DNA of 64,000 bases from Burkholderiales bacterium (GCA_947377275.1 CANCFV010000003.1:1-64000); one strand, 5' to 3'. Shown: positions 47,701 through 54,872, counted from the stretch's first letter. A program made the numbers and translations. The notes: generated from the sequence alone by a model not told the origin.

Positions 47701-48353
47701 CCACGCTGGGCAAGGTTTCCCCCGCACGCTTCATCCCTCTGGCGGAAGAGACTGGCTTGATCATTCCGATCGGTGAATGGGTGCTGCGCACCGCCTGCGC
47801 CCAGGCACAGTCGTGGCATGCGGCGGGGCACGGGACCCTGAGCGTCGCCGTCAACATGTCGGCCCGCCAGTTCCAGCAACAGGACGTGCCCGCTCTGGTG
47901 GGCCATGTCCTTGCGGCCACAGGATTGCCTGCTCGGTTCCTGGAGCTGGAGCTGACGGAGTCGGTCTTGATGCACGACACCGATCAGGTGGTCCGCACCA
48001 TGCAGCGGATCAAGCAGCTCGGCGTGCGGCTGGCCCTCGATGATTTCGGGACTGGCTACTCGAGCCTGAGCTATCTGAAGCGATTCCCGATTGACGTGCT
48101 GAAGATCGACCAGTCCTTCACCTTCGAGGTGGCGCGTGATGCAGGCACCGCCTCGATCACGCGCGCCATCATCGCGATGGCGCATTCGCTGCAAATGACA
48201 ACGGTCGCCGAGGGCGTCGAAGACCAGGTCCAGTTCGACTTCCTCGCCGAGCTGGGCTGCGACGTCATGCAGGGATATCACATCGCCCGCCCCATGCCGG
48301 CAAACCAAGTCACGGCGCTGCTCGATGCGGAGCTGCGGCTCGAAAAGCAATGA
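44763..48353 (+). CDS. APC amino-acid permease fused to HAMP-like, PAS, GGDEF and EAL domains
   Basis: A single frame of 1196 residues. Residues 1-450 are an APC-family permease with about twelve helices, including GGSNQSLFILAALFIGQGEI and EAAACHVGEAIDPAKTIPRA. Two further helices (about 475-540) lead into a HAMP-like linker (540-600) and a coil. A PAS domain follows (640-750, LLYLNPAAERIYGR). The GGDEF domain has an intact LGGDEFLILLP (844-848), and the EAL domain an intact VGVEALLRW (972-974), ELTES, DDFGTGYSSL (about 1093) and KIDQSF. Both cyclic di-GMP synthesis and breakdown are possible. The permease may act as a sensor or as a working transporter. Either way the fusion ties amino-acid uptake to cyclic di-GMP. 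ATGs at 44763 and 44769 are both possible, and no clear ribosome site is seen. Confidence 0.93.
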   Translation: MSMNVRPEVALPIQAPAHPRSLGWIGTTALAMGGSNQSLFILAALFIGQGEILGQGTAAVPLLWVGLLLAWAAAPGWTELVLMYPHRVGGIAATCTEAFRPYSPVLANLTGVCYWWGWVPTCGITAILSASAIHEWYLPGIPINALAIALVLAFTLLNLAGIRWVTRLAVPVASASALLAFVSGLAPIFAGTVDWHTATTFTLTTPFSGWFGQLTSLMAGLYLIGFAAPAFEAAACHVGEAIDPAKTIPRAMRASGLLAGMFFVVLPLVWLGSLGAEPLGKDLALVLGPTFAPLFGNLAKTVAIWFMVLGMFSGTLQPLAGASRTLAQLSEDGLLPRILARRSRTDAPWVATLLTAGMAIAFLLIGDPIWLIAAANFTYLISITLPSVAVWLLRRDAPQMHRPYRAPRGTIGLGLAAAVVWGCAALLGFEQYGLSTVLIGLAFAYSGSALYAWRKYEDRRRAGLPGLAGSLQLKLTGALVGVLVLDGAGYLLAVSNLPPQQGALMTGLADIFVAVAMLSITVALLLPGMIANSVLEVASAARRLTAGTLEDFSRAMNALGRGDLDAAHARVDITPVSITTSDEVGEMAASFNTMQAQIGYAAVGLVGAREGLREARDALTDANDRLEQKVVKLHLAEEKLSGLLESIDNVVWSMSLETGDLLYLNPAAERIYGRPVDAFFADRDLWLSIVHADDRERVLARLQGPFQSDTISSEYRVVRPDRSERWLEDRARVIRGPDGALLRLDGIATDITERKSHAERIAHQANHDALTGLPNRNRLNDRIEQALALARRSGQHVAVLFMDLDGFKFVNDSYGHPFGDALLCTVAARLQVVVRESDTVARLGGDEFLILLPSLDRAEDAQQVAAKVLDAFKVQISHGGRDLQLSASIGISVFPDDGDDGALLLQHADVAMYHAKAQGRNRYQCYASEMGMQAQERMELEGALRMALERQQLEVHYQPQVERESGRIVGVEALLRWTHPTLGKVSPARFIPLAEETGLIIPIGEWVLRTACAQAQSWHAAGHGTLSVAVNMSARQFQQQDVPALVGHVLAATGLPARFLELELTESVLMHDTDQVVRTMQRIKQLGVRLALDDFGTGYSSLSYLKRFPIDVLKIDQSFTFEVARDAGTASITRAIIAMAHSLQMTTVAEGVEDQVQFDFLAELGCDVMQGYHIARPMPANQVTALLDAELRLEKQ

Positions 48354-48838
48354 CGCGCACGGCGCACGATGTTCAACTTTCCAAGGTGGACAGCGTGCGA
48401 CCCGCCCGCTCAACGTCGCGCGCCAGATCGGCGTATCCGTGCGAAGCGTGCAACGCTGGGTCGAGCTGGGTCGCTCGCGAGCTTGGAAGACGATCATGGC
48501 GCTCCAGTGACCATCACCCTCCCTTGCGAATGAGTTGATGAGACTTCGCACTTCCCATCGTGGTGCTGAGCGACCGGTCGCCTCTGCGCGGCTGGTTCGC
48601 GAGGGGAAGTCCCGTCCATTCGCTGAGCGTCGGCTTTCAGGCGGCTCAGTCGGCATTGTCAAAGGGCGCCAAGGGTCGTTTTAGCTGCCCCCCCGTCAGA
48701 CCCACACGGGGTGACCGCGCCCAGCCTGTAGCTGGCACTCGGCGCGCTGTGCGGGCTGCCGTACAGACCGACCCGCGGCGCTCCGACACGCTCAACTCGT
48801 GGCCGCTCCATTTTGATCGGCCAGGACAAGGCAACCCC
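48354..48838. other. Gap with a possible helix-turn-helix relic
   Basis: About 485 bp without a complete gene. At 48412-48510 a plus-strand frame reads ARQIGVSVRSVQRWVELGR and a stop, which looks like the end of a helix-turn-helix protein but has no start or ribosome site. The rest shows only short, unconvincing frames. A promoter for the thioredoxin gene should lie near the right end. Confidence 0.45.
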
Positions 48839-49219
48839 ATGACCCAGCAAGTATCCGCGTCAAGCCAGGGCGCCAGCAGCGTCGCCCACGACCTCATTCC
48901 CAGTCTCGACGCCGCCGGCTTTGCGTCGCATGTGCTGAGGGGGCAGGGGCCGATTGCGGTGGAGTTCATGTCCTACAGCTGCGCCTATTGCGGCGCGATT
49001 GAGCCGGTCTTGCAGCAGGTGGCCGAGACGCTGCGTTCGCAGGAGGCGGTCTACAAAGTGAACGTGGCGGTGGAGCAAGAGCTGGCCAGCACTTACGCGA
49101 TTGAGGGCACACCGACGCTGGTCATGTTCTCGCAAGGCCAGGAGCTTGGGCGGGCCGAGGGTGTACACCCGGATGCGGCAAGCGTGCTTGAGGCACTGAC
49201 GGCGCCATTCAGGTCATGA
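48839..49219 (+). CDS. Thioredoxin-family protein
   Basis: A protein of 126 residues. The active site reads EFMSYSCAYCGAIEP (Cys48, Cys51), a CAYC motif in place of CGPC, and the cis-Pro loop is GTPTLVMFSQG. It has no signal peptide, so it is cytoplasmic. The chemistry (Ala-Tyr between the cysteines) suggests a more oxidising or substrate-specific thioredoxin. AGGACAAGG lies before the ATG. It overlaps the DCC protein gene by 4 nt, so the pair works together. Confidence 0.9.
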   Translation: MTQQVSASSQGASSVAHDLIPSLDAAGFASHVLRGQGPIAVEFMSYSCAYCGAIEPVLQQVAETLRSQEAVYKVNVAVEQELASTYAIEGTPTLVMFSQGQELGRAEGVHPDAASVLEALTAPFRS

Positions 49220-49788
49220 CGGCTGCTGCAGGCCTCGGCACCGCTGCAGGGCCGACCACACCGATCCTGCTGTTTGACGATGAGTGTGCGGTATGCCGTC
49301 GCGTGGCGCGCTGGACGCAAAGCATTGCGCGTGATGAGGCGGGCACGCCTACCGTCGACGTGCGCGCCATTGGCGAGGACCCTCAAGCCATGCGGCGACT
49401 GGACCCCAGGCTCGACATGTGGAAGCTCTATGCCCAAAACCACCTGCTGATGCCCGATGGGACCATCCTCCTGGCCGGTGAGGCCGTGGCCGAGGTCTTC
49501 AGGCGCTCGCCAAGCATGGCTTGGTGCGCCCGGCTGTGTTCAATCCGTGTCTTCAAGGTGCGGCCCTTTCAGAGCATGCTCGACTTGGGCTACGTGATCC
49601 TGTCTGACGTTCGGCCGATCTTCGGCTGCAAGAGTTGCGGTAAGCCGGCCTGGTGGGCCAGGCCATTTGCATGGCTCGTTAAGTTGGCGACCAAGTTCAC
49701 CGGCACCGAAACGCGCACCCCGCAGCGTCCGCACTTTACGCCGCGAGCTGGTGCCGGCGGGGCCAAGCCATTGCCGCCGGCACAATAG
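49216..49788 (+). CDS. DCC1-like thiol-disulfide oxidoreductase family protein (DUF393)
   Basis: A protein of 190 residues with the family motif ILLFDDECAVCRRVARW (Cys24, Cys27) and a later helical part. A Cys pair, GCKSCG, lies near residue 137. The tail is rich in Thr, Pro and Gly. DCC proteins have a thioredoxin-like fold and are named for the Asp-x-x-Cys-x-x-Cys motif. It is translated with the thioredoxin gene (ATGA overlap). The shared role may be disulfide handling; no substrate is known. Confidence 0.88.
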   Translation: MTAAAGLGTAAGPTTPILLFDDECAVCRRVARWTQSIARDEAGTPTVDVRAIGEDPQAMRRLDPRLDMWKLYAQNHLLMPDGTILLAGEAVAEVFRRSPSMAWCARLCSIRVFKVRPFQSMLDLGYVILSDVRPIFGCKSCGKPAWWARPFAWLVKLATKFTGTETRTPQRPHFTPRAGAGGAKPLPPAQ

Positions 49789-50014
49789 CGTCTCGTCCCC
49801 CTCTTTTTGGGCGGCCCACCGCGACGGGTTGGAAGTACCCGAGTAAGGCTCAATGCCGAGCCGATCGCGGCTTTGCAGCGATTGCCGCCGATGATGTCTG
49901 CCCCCTGAGATCACAGTCCGGGCCACACAGTGGTCATCCAGGCACCAAAGCACTGAAGGTCACCATCGAGGGCTCGCCGAGCACTGGCATGAAGACGCGG
50001 CGAGGCAGGCCCGA

Positions 50015-51154
50015 TTAACTTGGAATCATCCTGGTTTCTCCGGCCCGGCGCTGGCGCTTTCGGGAGACCCCGAGCACTGTACCGAGTCCGGCCAGCACCA
50101 TGGCCCAAGCCCCAGGTTCGGGCACTGCCGCTGCCACCGCGACCAGGTTGGCCGCGCCGTTCTGCGCGCCGAGGTAGCTTCCAATGTCTCCCAGGCCAGG
50201 GTTCGAATCCGAGCCTTCCAGAATGGCGTGGTTGTCGATGGCATCGTACTGGCCGCCGAACTTGTAGAACTCATATCGGCGCAGGATGGATGCGGCATTG
50301 GGCCCGACAGGCGCACCATAGCCGCTTTCAAGAATGCCGGACAAGGGGTTGCCAGGATCCTTTTGGAGCAGCTGCCACTCGGTCTCCGTCTTCAGGTTTT
50401 TGAGCGCGGCATTGCCACCGATCAAGTCCTCCAGCTGGGGGGCATTTTCCAGCTCGGTCGTGAACACCTTGACCCATATAGCCGTGCCCCATTGGGCTTC
50501 GGGCTTTTCAGGGGGCTGGACAGGTGCTGGGGCTTGAATCACGGCAGCGACGACAGGCGGTGCAGGTGGCTGTCCGACCGGTGGCTGCGCGGCAGGAATG
50601 ACGTTCCACACCGGTGCGGGCAGGTTGACGATGCTGTTGTTCAAAACCCCTGAGTTGGGCGCGGTCTCGGTCAGCCAGCTGTACGTGGTCTTGGTTGCGT
50701 TCGCTCTCACACCCACACCGAAGTGGTCGCAGGGCGTGCTGGCGTTGTAGCCAAGGCCGCCACCCGACCAGCAATTGTCGCCAGGGGTGATGAAGGAGCC
50801 GCTGGGGGTGCCGTAATCCCACGACGAGCCGTTGAACAGGCCCTGGTAGACGACCTTGGTGCCGAAGACGCCGCCGATCGCGTACTCGGAGATCGTCGGT
50901 GAACCGTATCGCTCCACACTGCCGGAGCCGAAACCGCGACCGGTGGGGAAGCCACGACCGGCACCGCCGAACGTGTCGGTGATGTCACTCGCGTGCAGGC
51001 CTTCAAGGTCAATCTCGAAACCATGCGCTTCTTTGCCGGTGTCGTTGATGACGTCGAAATTGCCCAGAAACCCGATCACCGCAGCCGACGAAACGGCTGG
51101 AGCCAAAGCGAGGGCCGCAACGGCAGACACCAGGGAAAGCTTGAATCGCCGCAT
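50015..51154 (-). CDS. PEP-CTERM-anchored surface protein
   Basis: A protein of 379 residues with a signal peptide (VSAVAALALAPAVSSAA). The C-terminus has the full sorting signal: VPEPGAWAMVLAGLGTVLGV, then a basic cluster RKRQRR. Exosortase would cut there and attach the protein to the envelope or release it into exopolysaccharide. The middle has a Gly/Ser/Asn-rich region (residues 60-150) and a Pro-rich linker (about 195-225, PPVGQPPAPP). No exosortase gene is in the window. AAAAGG lies before the ATG. Its role may be in biofilm, as proposed for the family. Confidence 0.9.
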   Translation of the reverse strand: MRRFKLSLVSAVAALALAPAVSSAAVIGFLGNFDVINDTGKEAHGFEIDLEGLHASDITDTFGGAGRGFPTGRGFGSGSVERYGSPTISEYAIGGVFGTKVVYQGLFNGSSWDYGTPSGSFITPGDNCWSGGGLGYNASTPCDHFGVGVRANATKTTYSWLTETAPNSGVLNNSIVNLPAPVWNVIPAAQPPVGQPPAPPVVAAVIQAPAPVQPPEKPEAQWGTAIWVKVFTTELENAPQLEDLIGGNAALKNLKTETEWQLLQKDPGNPLSGILESGYGAPVGPNAASILRRYEFYKFGGQYDAIDNHAILEGSDSNPGLGDIGSYLGAQNGAANLVAVAAAVPEPGAWAMVLAGLGTVLGVSRKRQRRAGETRMIPS

Positions 51155-51230
51155 GATGAACCTTTTCGTTTGTAGAAAGAAATGGAACTTGTCGCCATTG
51201 GGTCTGGAATGCCTCGCAGAAGCACCAGCA

Positions 51231-51256
51231 TTAAATGTGCATTCTACACATTAAAA
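51231..51256. promoter_or_regulatory. AT-rich inverted repeat upstream of the PEP-CTERM gene
   Basis: TTAAATGTG and CACATTAAAA face each other across a 7-bp centre. The island is much richer in A and T than its flanks and lies 77-102 bp before the start on the minus strand. It may be an operator or a promoter element of the PEP-CTERM gene. Confidence 0.4.
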
Positions 51257-51450
51257 GTGTGCAATCCTTGCCCTAGGCGCAGCGTTGCATGGCGGAAAGG
51301 TGTCTCGCAAGCGGCTACAGTGTGTTCAGCGTTTGTTGGCGCCGAGCCAGAACGGAGCCAGTGGACCGGTCGAAGCGGCGCTGACTGAGCCTCGACCGCG
51401 ATGTGGCCAAGACCGTGAGCGCAGAGCATGAATGAACAGGACGGCCAACG

Positions 51451-51852
51451 ATGGATTGGCTTCGATCTGCCAACACGCACGAGCACGCGCAAGGCCTGGA
51501 TGCGCGCATCATCGATGTCGGTCCCAAGTGGGTGGTTGTGCGCCTGAACAGCGACAGAGAAGTTCATCAGCTACAACCTGACTTGGCGCACATGGCCACT
51601 TGCGACCGCACATGGGGTACGGTGGGCATCACCGAAGACCCGGTGTGCGGCAGCGGCAACGGCTGCGTGGCCGCATTCATCCGTGAACTGGCTCTGCCCG
51701 GCCTTTTCCCTGAAGGCCACATCGCCGGGCAAGGCATGGCCATCGGTCGAAACGGCCGTGTACGCATCGGCTATGTCGACGCCACCATCCACGTTACCGG
51801 ACAGGCCATCACAGTCATCAGCGGACACATGACGCTTCCTCTCACACGTTGA
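51451..51852 (+). pseudogene. PhzF-family isomerase, C-terminal half only
   Basis: A frame of 133 residues that begins in the middle of the PhzF fold: IIDVGPKWVVVRLNSD, then ITEDPVCGSGNGCVAAFIREL, which is the second-half signature, and IGRNGRVRIGYVDATIHVTG to the end. Normal family members are about 280-300 residues and start with a strand holding the catalytic Glu. That first half is missing, and the 290 bp upstream show no trace of it. AGGA before the ATG could still allow translation of the fragment. Confidence 0.8.
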
Positions 51853-51864
51853 CGCCGTTGCATC

Positions 51865-52275
51865 ATGGCCGACATCATTTTTCATGCCCACGAAGCAGAT
51901 GCACCTGCGATCGCCACCCTGGTCAATCGTTCGTATCGACCAACTTCTGACAACGCTGGCTGGACCCATGAAGCAGCCTTGGTTTCAGGGCCACGCACAT
52001 CGGCAGAGCAGGTTCGATCTCTGTTCCATGATGGCTCCGCTGTCTTGATCATGAAACGCGACGACACCCTGATCGCCTGTGTGCATGTCTTGAACGAAGG
52101 TGATGCCTGCTGGATTGGCATGCTGGCCACCGAGCCCCAACTGCAAGGGCAAGGCGTCGGCAAAGCCATGCTGGACGCAGCAGAGCTTCTCGCCCATGCG
52201 ATCCGACCTCTTGCTCAGGTCGATGGTCAAACACCTTTCTCCCTTCTCTGGCTGACATGCGCCCTCGCAAACTGA
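51865..52275 (+). CDS. GNAT acetyltransferase, C-terminus lost
   Basis: A protein of 136 residues with the GNAT fold up to the acetyl-CoA motif QGQGVGKAMLDAAELLAHA. Relatives are about 160-170 residues and end with a strand-helix-strand (R.ELI.WYER.GY type). Here the sequence after residue 112 changes to IRPLAQVDGQTPFSLLWLTC, which is not the family. So the last 50 residues are gone, replaced by sequence that overlaps the start of the next gene by 19 nt. Activity is unlikely, but the fragment is still open. Confidence 0.75.
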   Translation: MADIIFHAHEADAPAIATLVNRSYRPTSDNAGWTHEAALVSGPRTSAEQVRSLFHDGSAVLIMKRDDTLIACVHVLNEGDACWIGMLATEPQLQGQGVGKAMLDAAELLAHAIRPLAQVDGQTPFSLLWLTCALAN

Positions 52276-52901
52276 TCTTCCTGCCCGGTGCGGGCGGCCA
52301 CCCTGACTTCTGGCGCCCCATGAGCGACGCGCTGCGCCACATCGGCGAACACGTGTTGATGGCATGGTCAGGGTTCGGAGGCATCCCCGCCCAAGCGGAC
52401 GTCACCGGGATGAACGACCTGGTCGACATGGTGCTCCACCAGATGAACGAGCCCTGCGCACTCATCGCCCAATCGATGGGCGGCGTGATTGCCATGAAGG
52501 CGGCGTTGACGCGGCCTGAAGCCGTCACCCACATGGTCTTGTCCGTGACCTCGGGCGGGTTGCCCATGGACGACCTGGGTGCCGAGGATTGGCGTCCAGC
52601 CTACTTTGCGGCCAACCCCGAAGCGCCTCGCTGGTTTGGGCACGAGCGTGAAGACTTGTCCGGGCAGATCTCGGCGCTGGACATACCTGCGCTGCTGCTG
52701 TGGGGTGATCGCGACCCCATCAGCCCGGTCGCTGTGGGGCAACGGCTTCAAGCCCTGTTGAAGTCATCGCAGCTGCATGTGCTGGAAGGCGGCGAGCACG
52801 ACCTGGCCAAGAGGCACGCGGCCGACCTGGTGCCTCTGGTGACGCAGCACCTTCTTCTGGCCACGCCCAAGATGCCCAAACGCGTGCCAGGCGAGCCCTG
52901 A
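52257..52901 (+). CDS. Alpha/beta hydrolase
   Basis: A protein of 214 residues, complete. It starts RKLIFLPGAGGHPDFWRP. The nucleophile lies in AQSMGGVIAMK, the acid in LLWGDRDPISP, and the His in EGGEHDLAKRHA, so the triad is whole. The family covers small esterases and related enzymes, with no clear substrate. It begins inside the end of the shortened GNAT gene. The joint may be a deletion end point. Confidence 0.88.
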   Translation: MRPRKLIFLPGAGGHPDFWRPMSDALRHIGEHVLMAWSGFGGIPAQADVTGMNDLVDMVLHQMNEPCALIAQSMGGVIAMKAALTRPEAVTHMVLSVTSGGLPMDDLGAEDWRPAYFAANPEAPRWFGHEREDLSGQISALDIPALLLWGDRDPISPVAVGQRLQALLKSSQLHVLEGGEHDLAKRHAADLVPLVTQHLLLATPKMPKRVPGEP

Positions 52902-52912
52902 AGGCCCACCGC

Positions 52913-52930
52913 TTCAGCTTTCCGGCTGAA
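52913..52930 (+). terminator. Short hairpin after the alpha/beta hydrolase
   Basis: TTCAGC and GCTGAA pair across a 6-nt loop 11 bp after the hydrolase stop. There is no T run, so termination efficiency would be low. Confidence 0.25.
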
Positions 52931-52995
52931 CCGCGACACCTTGACATGATTTCTGCGCATGCAAGCTGCCAGGAACGTGGCTTGAAGCAAGAGGC

Positions 52996-53199
52996 TTGGG
53001 AGGGTTCAATGCCAGCAACTACAGCTACCTGAGCATCATGCGCATCGAAGAAGCCTGCGCCATCTGGGCGCAAACCCAGGCCGCCATGGACAAAGGCATG
53101 TTGGGTGCCCCCACCTTCCTCGTTGGACAAGAGATGTTCTGGGGCAATGCCCGGGTGGATGAGGCGCAGGCCTGGTGTGCCACACTGCGCGCGGGATGA
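52996..53199 (+). pseudogene. DsbA/HCCA isomerase-family C-terminal fragment
   Basis: The frame reads GMLGAPTFLVGQEMFWGNAR, which is the closing motif of the 2-hydroxychromene-2-carboxylate isomerase and DsbA-like family (about 200 residues when complete). Only the last 65 residues are present. The first has the TTG start at 52996 as a possible but unconvincing start. Upstream sequence (52902-52995) shows no trace of the thioredoxin-like N-terminus. Confidence 0.8.
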
Positions 53200-53717
53200 A
53201 GCCACCAAGCCCCCACACACCACAGCACCACACCACGCCATCAGCCCAAGCCACCCAGTCGGACAAGGCACAGCGATTTCAAGCGCTCCATGCCGCAGGG
53301 TCTGGGTTCATCATCCCCAACCCCTGGGACCCAGGCTCCGCACGCCTGTTGGCCTCACTGGGCTTTCAGGCCCTGGCCACGACCAGCGCGGGCTTTGCGT
53401 TCTCCAGGGGCCTGCCAGACGGTGAAGTCCCACGCGACTGGATGATGCAGCACCTGGCAGAACTGTATGCGTCCACGCATCTGCCCATCAGCGCTGACTT
53501 GCTCAACGGCTTTGGCCCTCAACCCAGCGACGTGGCCCGCTGCATCATCGACGCTGCCCAACAAGGCGTCGTGGGCGGATCTTTGGCGCGTGCCGCGCTG
53601 AGTGCTTTGGTGAGAGCCGCCACGGAACTGCGTGACCAGGGCACAACGGGCTACAACCAGTCGGCCATGCGGGGCGCGGAGTTGAACACGCTGTTCTCAG
53701 CCCCGGACGTGGTTTGA
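53196..53717 (+). pseudogene. PEP mutase/isocitrate lyase family, in-frame internal deletion
   Basis: A frame of 173 residues. The first 120 match the family well (GFIIPNPWDPGSARLLASLG, ATTSAGFAFSRGLPDG, SADLLNGFG), and the last 40 match its C-terminus (LARAALSALVRAATELRDQG, then AELNTLF). Between them the sequence passes straight from AAQQGVVGGS to LARAAL, skipping about 100 residues of the barrel (the region around the IEDATG acid motif and the following strands). The frame is kept through the joint near 53575-53585. The product could be made but not work as the enzyme. It overlaps the preceding fragment by ATGA. Confidence 0.8.
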
Positions 53718-53728
53718 GCGCAGCGCCC

Positions 53729-54364
53729 TCACTTGGCACGGTGTGAATCGACCAACAGGGCCATCTGCGTCGACACATCGCTGCCCTCGGCCAACAGCGC
53801 CTGAACCACAGACTGTTGGTTCTGTGGCGCTTGATTCTGGCTGACCTTCCACTTGCCCTGCATGCGCAGGATTTTCAGCTCGATGCCCACGATGTTGGCG
53901 ACCAACTGGTCCACAAAGGACTGGGGCGCATCGCTGACGCGCCATGGATGCGACTGAGCCGCTTCGTGCTGGTCCGTGAGCTTGGTGATGATCTGCAGAA
54001 CTTGATCTTGATCGTGGATGGCGCTCAGCGTGCAATGGGCGTGAACGACAGCGTAGTTCCACGTGGGGACCACCTTGCCGGGCTCTTGTTTGGTGGCGTA
54101 CCAGTTCGGTGAGATGTAGGTGGACGGACCTTGAAACACAATGAGCAACTCCTGCTCAGGTTCGCACTGCCACAACGGGTTGTGCCTGGCCACATGCCCG
54201 ACCAGCTTGCCCCATGTGCCAGGGGCAGCCTCATGCAGCAGCGGAATGTGATCGGCCACCAGCCCCGACGGGCCGTTGCCCACGATGGCGGCCAAAGGGA
54301 ACTGCTCGATGAGGCTGAGCAAACTGGCAGCATGCTCCTCGTTGAAATGGGCAGGGCAGTACAT
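53729..54364 (-). CDS. PaiB-family FMN-binding negative regulator
   Basis: A protein of 211 residues, the family length. It starts MYCPAHFNEEHAASLLSLIE and contains NPLWQCEPEQELLIVFQGPS and YISPNWYATKQEPGKVVPTWNY, the FMN-binding split-barrel signature. PaiB was described as a repressor of sporulation and protease genes in Bacillus. In Proteobacteria it is often next to MocR genes and may be a flavin-dependent reductase. It is the last of three genes facing the MocR gene. Confidence 0.92.
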   Translation of the reverse strand: MYCPAHFNEEHAASLLSLIEQFPLAAIVGNGPSGLVADHIPLLHEAAPGTWGKLVGHVARHNPLWQCEPEQELLIVFQGPSTYISPNWYATKQEPGKVVPTWNYAVVHAHCTLSAIHDQDQVLQIITKLTDQHEAAQSHPWRVSDAPQSFVDQLVANIVGIELKILRMQGKWKVSQNQAPQNQQSVVQALLAEGSDVSTQMALLVDSHRAK

Positions 54365-54440
54365 GTATGTTCCGGTCTGGGATGAAGTCCGAGCGTCGTC
54401 TGGTCTGCACGTGTGGCCGCACAGCCATGTGACGCCATTT

Positions 54441-54872
54441 TCACTGACGCATGCCGATCGCCAAGCGATTGAAGGCGCTCATCAACGCGATGGCAAAGCT
54501 CAGGTCGGCGATCTCTGCATCGGTGAAATGTGCTTTGAGCGGATCGAATTCGGCATCGGGCGCATGCGTGTGCGCCACATCCACCAGTGATTCCGTCCAG
54601 CTCAGTGCCGCGCGTTCGCGGTCACTGAAGTGCGGGCTCACGCGCCACCCCGCCAGGCTGTCGACTTTGGCATCTGGCATGCCCCCTGTGCGCAACGCGG
54701 CCGCATGCATCTCCAAGCAATAGGCGCAACCATTGATTTGCGACACCCGCAGGTAGACCAACTCGATCAGCTGCTTGCCCAAGCTGCTCTTGAGCAGGGC
54801 CTTCTTGGTGGCACCAAGCCCTTGATAGGCTTCAGGCGAAAGGGTTGTATAGGGCAGGCGAAGGGTGCTCAT
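54441..54872 (-). CDS. AhpD-like carboxymuconolactone decarboxylase-family protein
   Basis: A protein of 143 residues starting MSTLRLPYTTLSPEAYQGLG. The motif GCAYCLEMHAAALR holds the CxxC pair and the following His of AhpD-type peroxidase partners. The C-terminus FAIALMSAFNRLAIGM closes the helical fold. CGGAG precedes the ATG at 54872. It lies between the OsmC and PaiB genes on one strand, a set that suggests peroxide or electrophile defence. Confidence 0.9.
   Translation of the reverse strand: MSTLRLPYTTLSPEAYQGLGATKKALLKSSLGKQLIELVYLRVSQINGCAYCLEMHAAALRTGGMPDAKVDSLAGWRVSPHFSDRERAALSWTESLVDVAHTHAPDAEFDPLKAHFTDAEIADLSFAIALMSAFNRLAIGMRQ

Noticed and set aside
45789-48662. 957-codon open frame antisense to the permease-GGDEF-EAL gene
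   Set aside because: It is rich in His, Gln, Arg and Ala with no domain or ribosome site. It is the usual antisense shadow of a high-GC gene whose sense frame shows clear domains.
50201-50210. GTTCGAATCC, which resembles a tRNA T-loop
   Set aside because: It lies inside the PEP-CTERM coding sequence, and no acceptor, D or anticodon stems can be folded around it. The same holds for GTTCGAACCCC at 38656 inside the cupin gene.
51155-51300. Possible sigma-54 promoter upstream of the PEP-CTERM gene (GGCAAGGATTGC)
   Set aside because: The GG and GC pairs are 8-9 bp apart instead of the required 10, so it does not match the -24/-12 rule.
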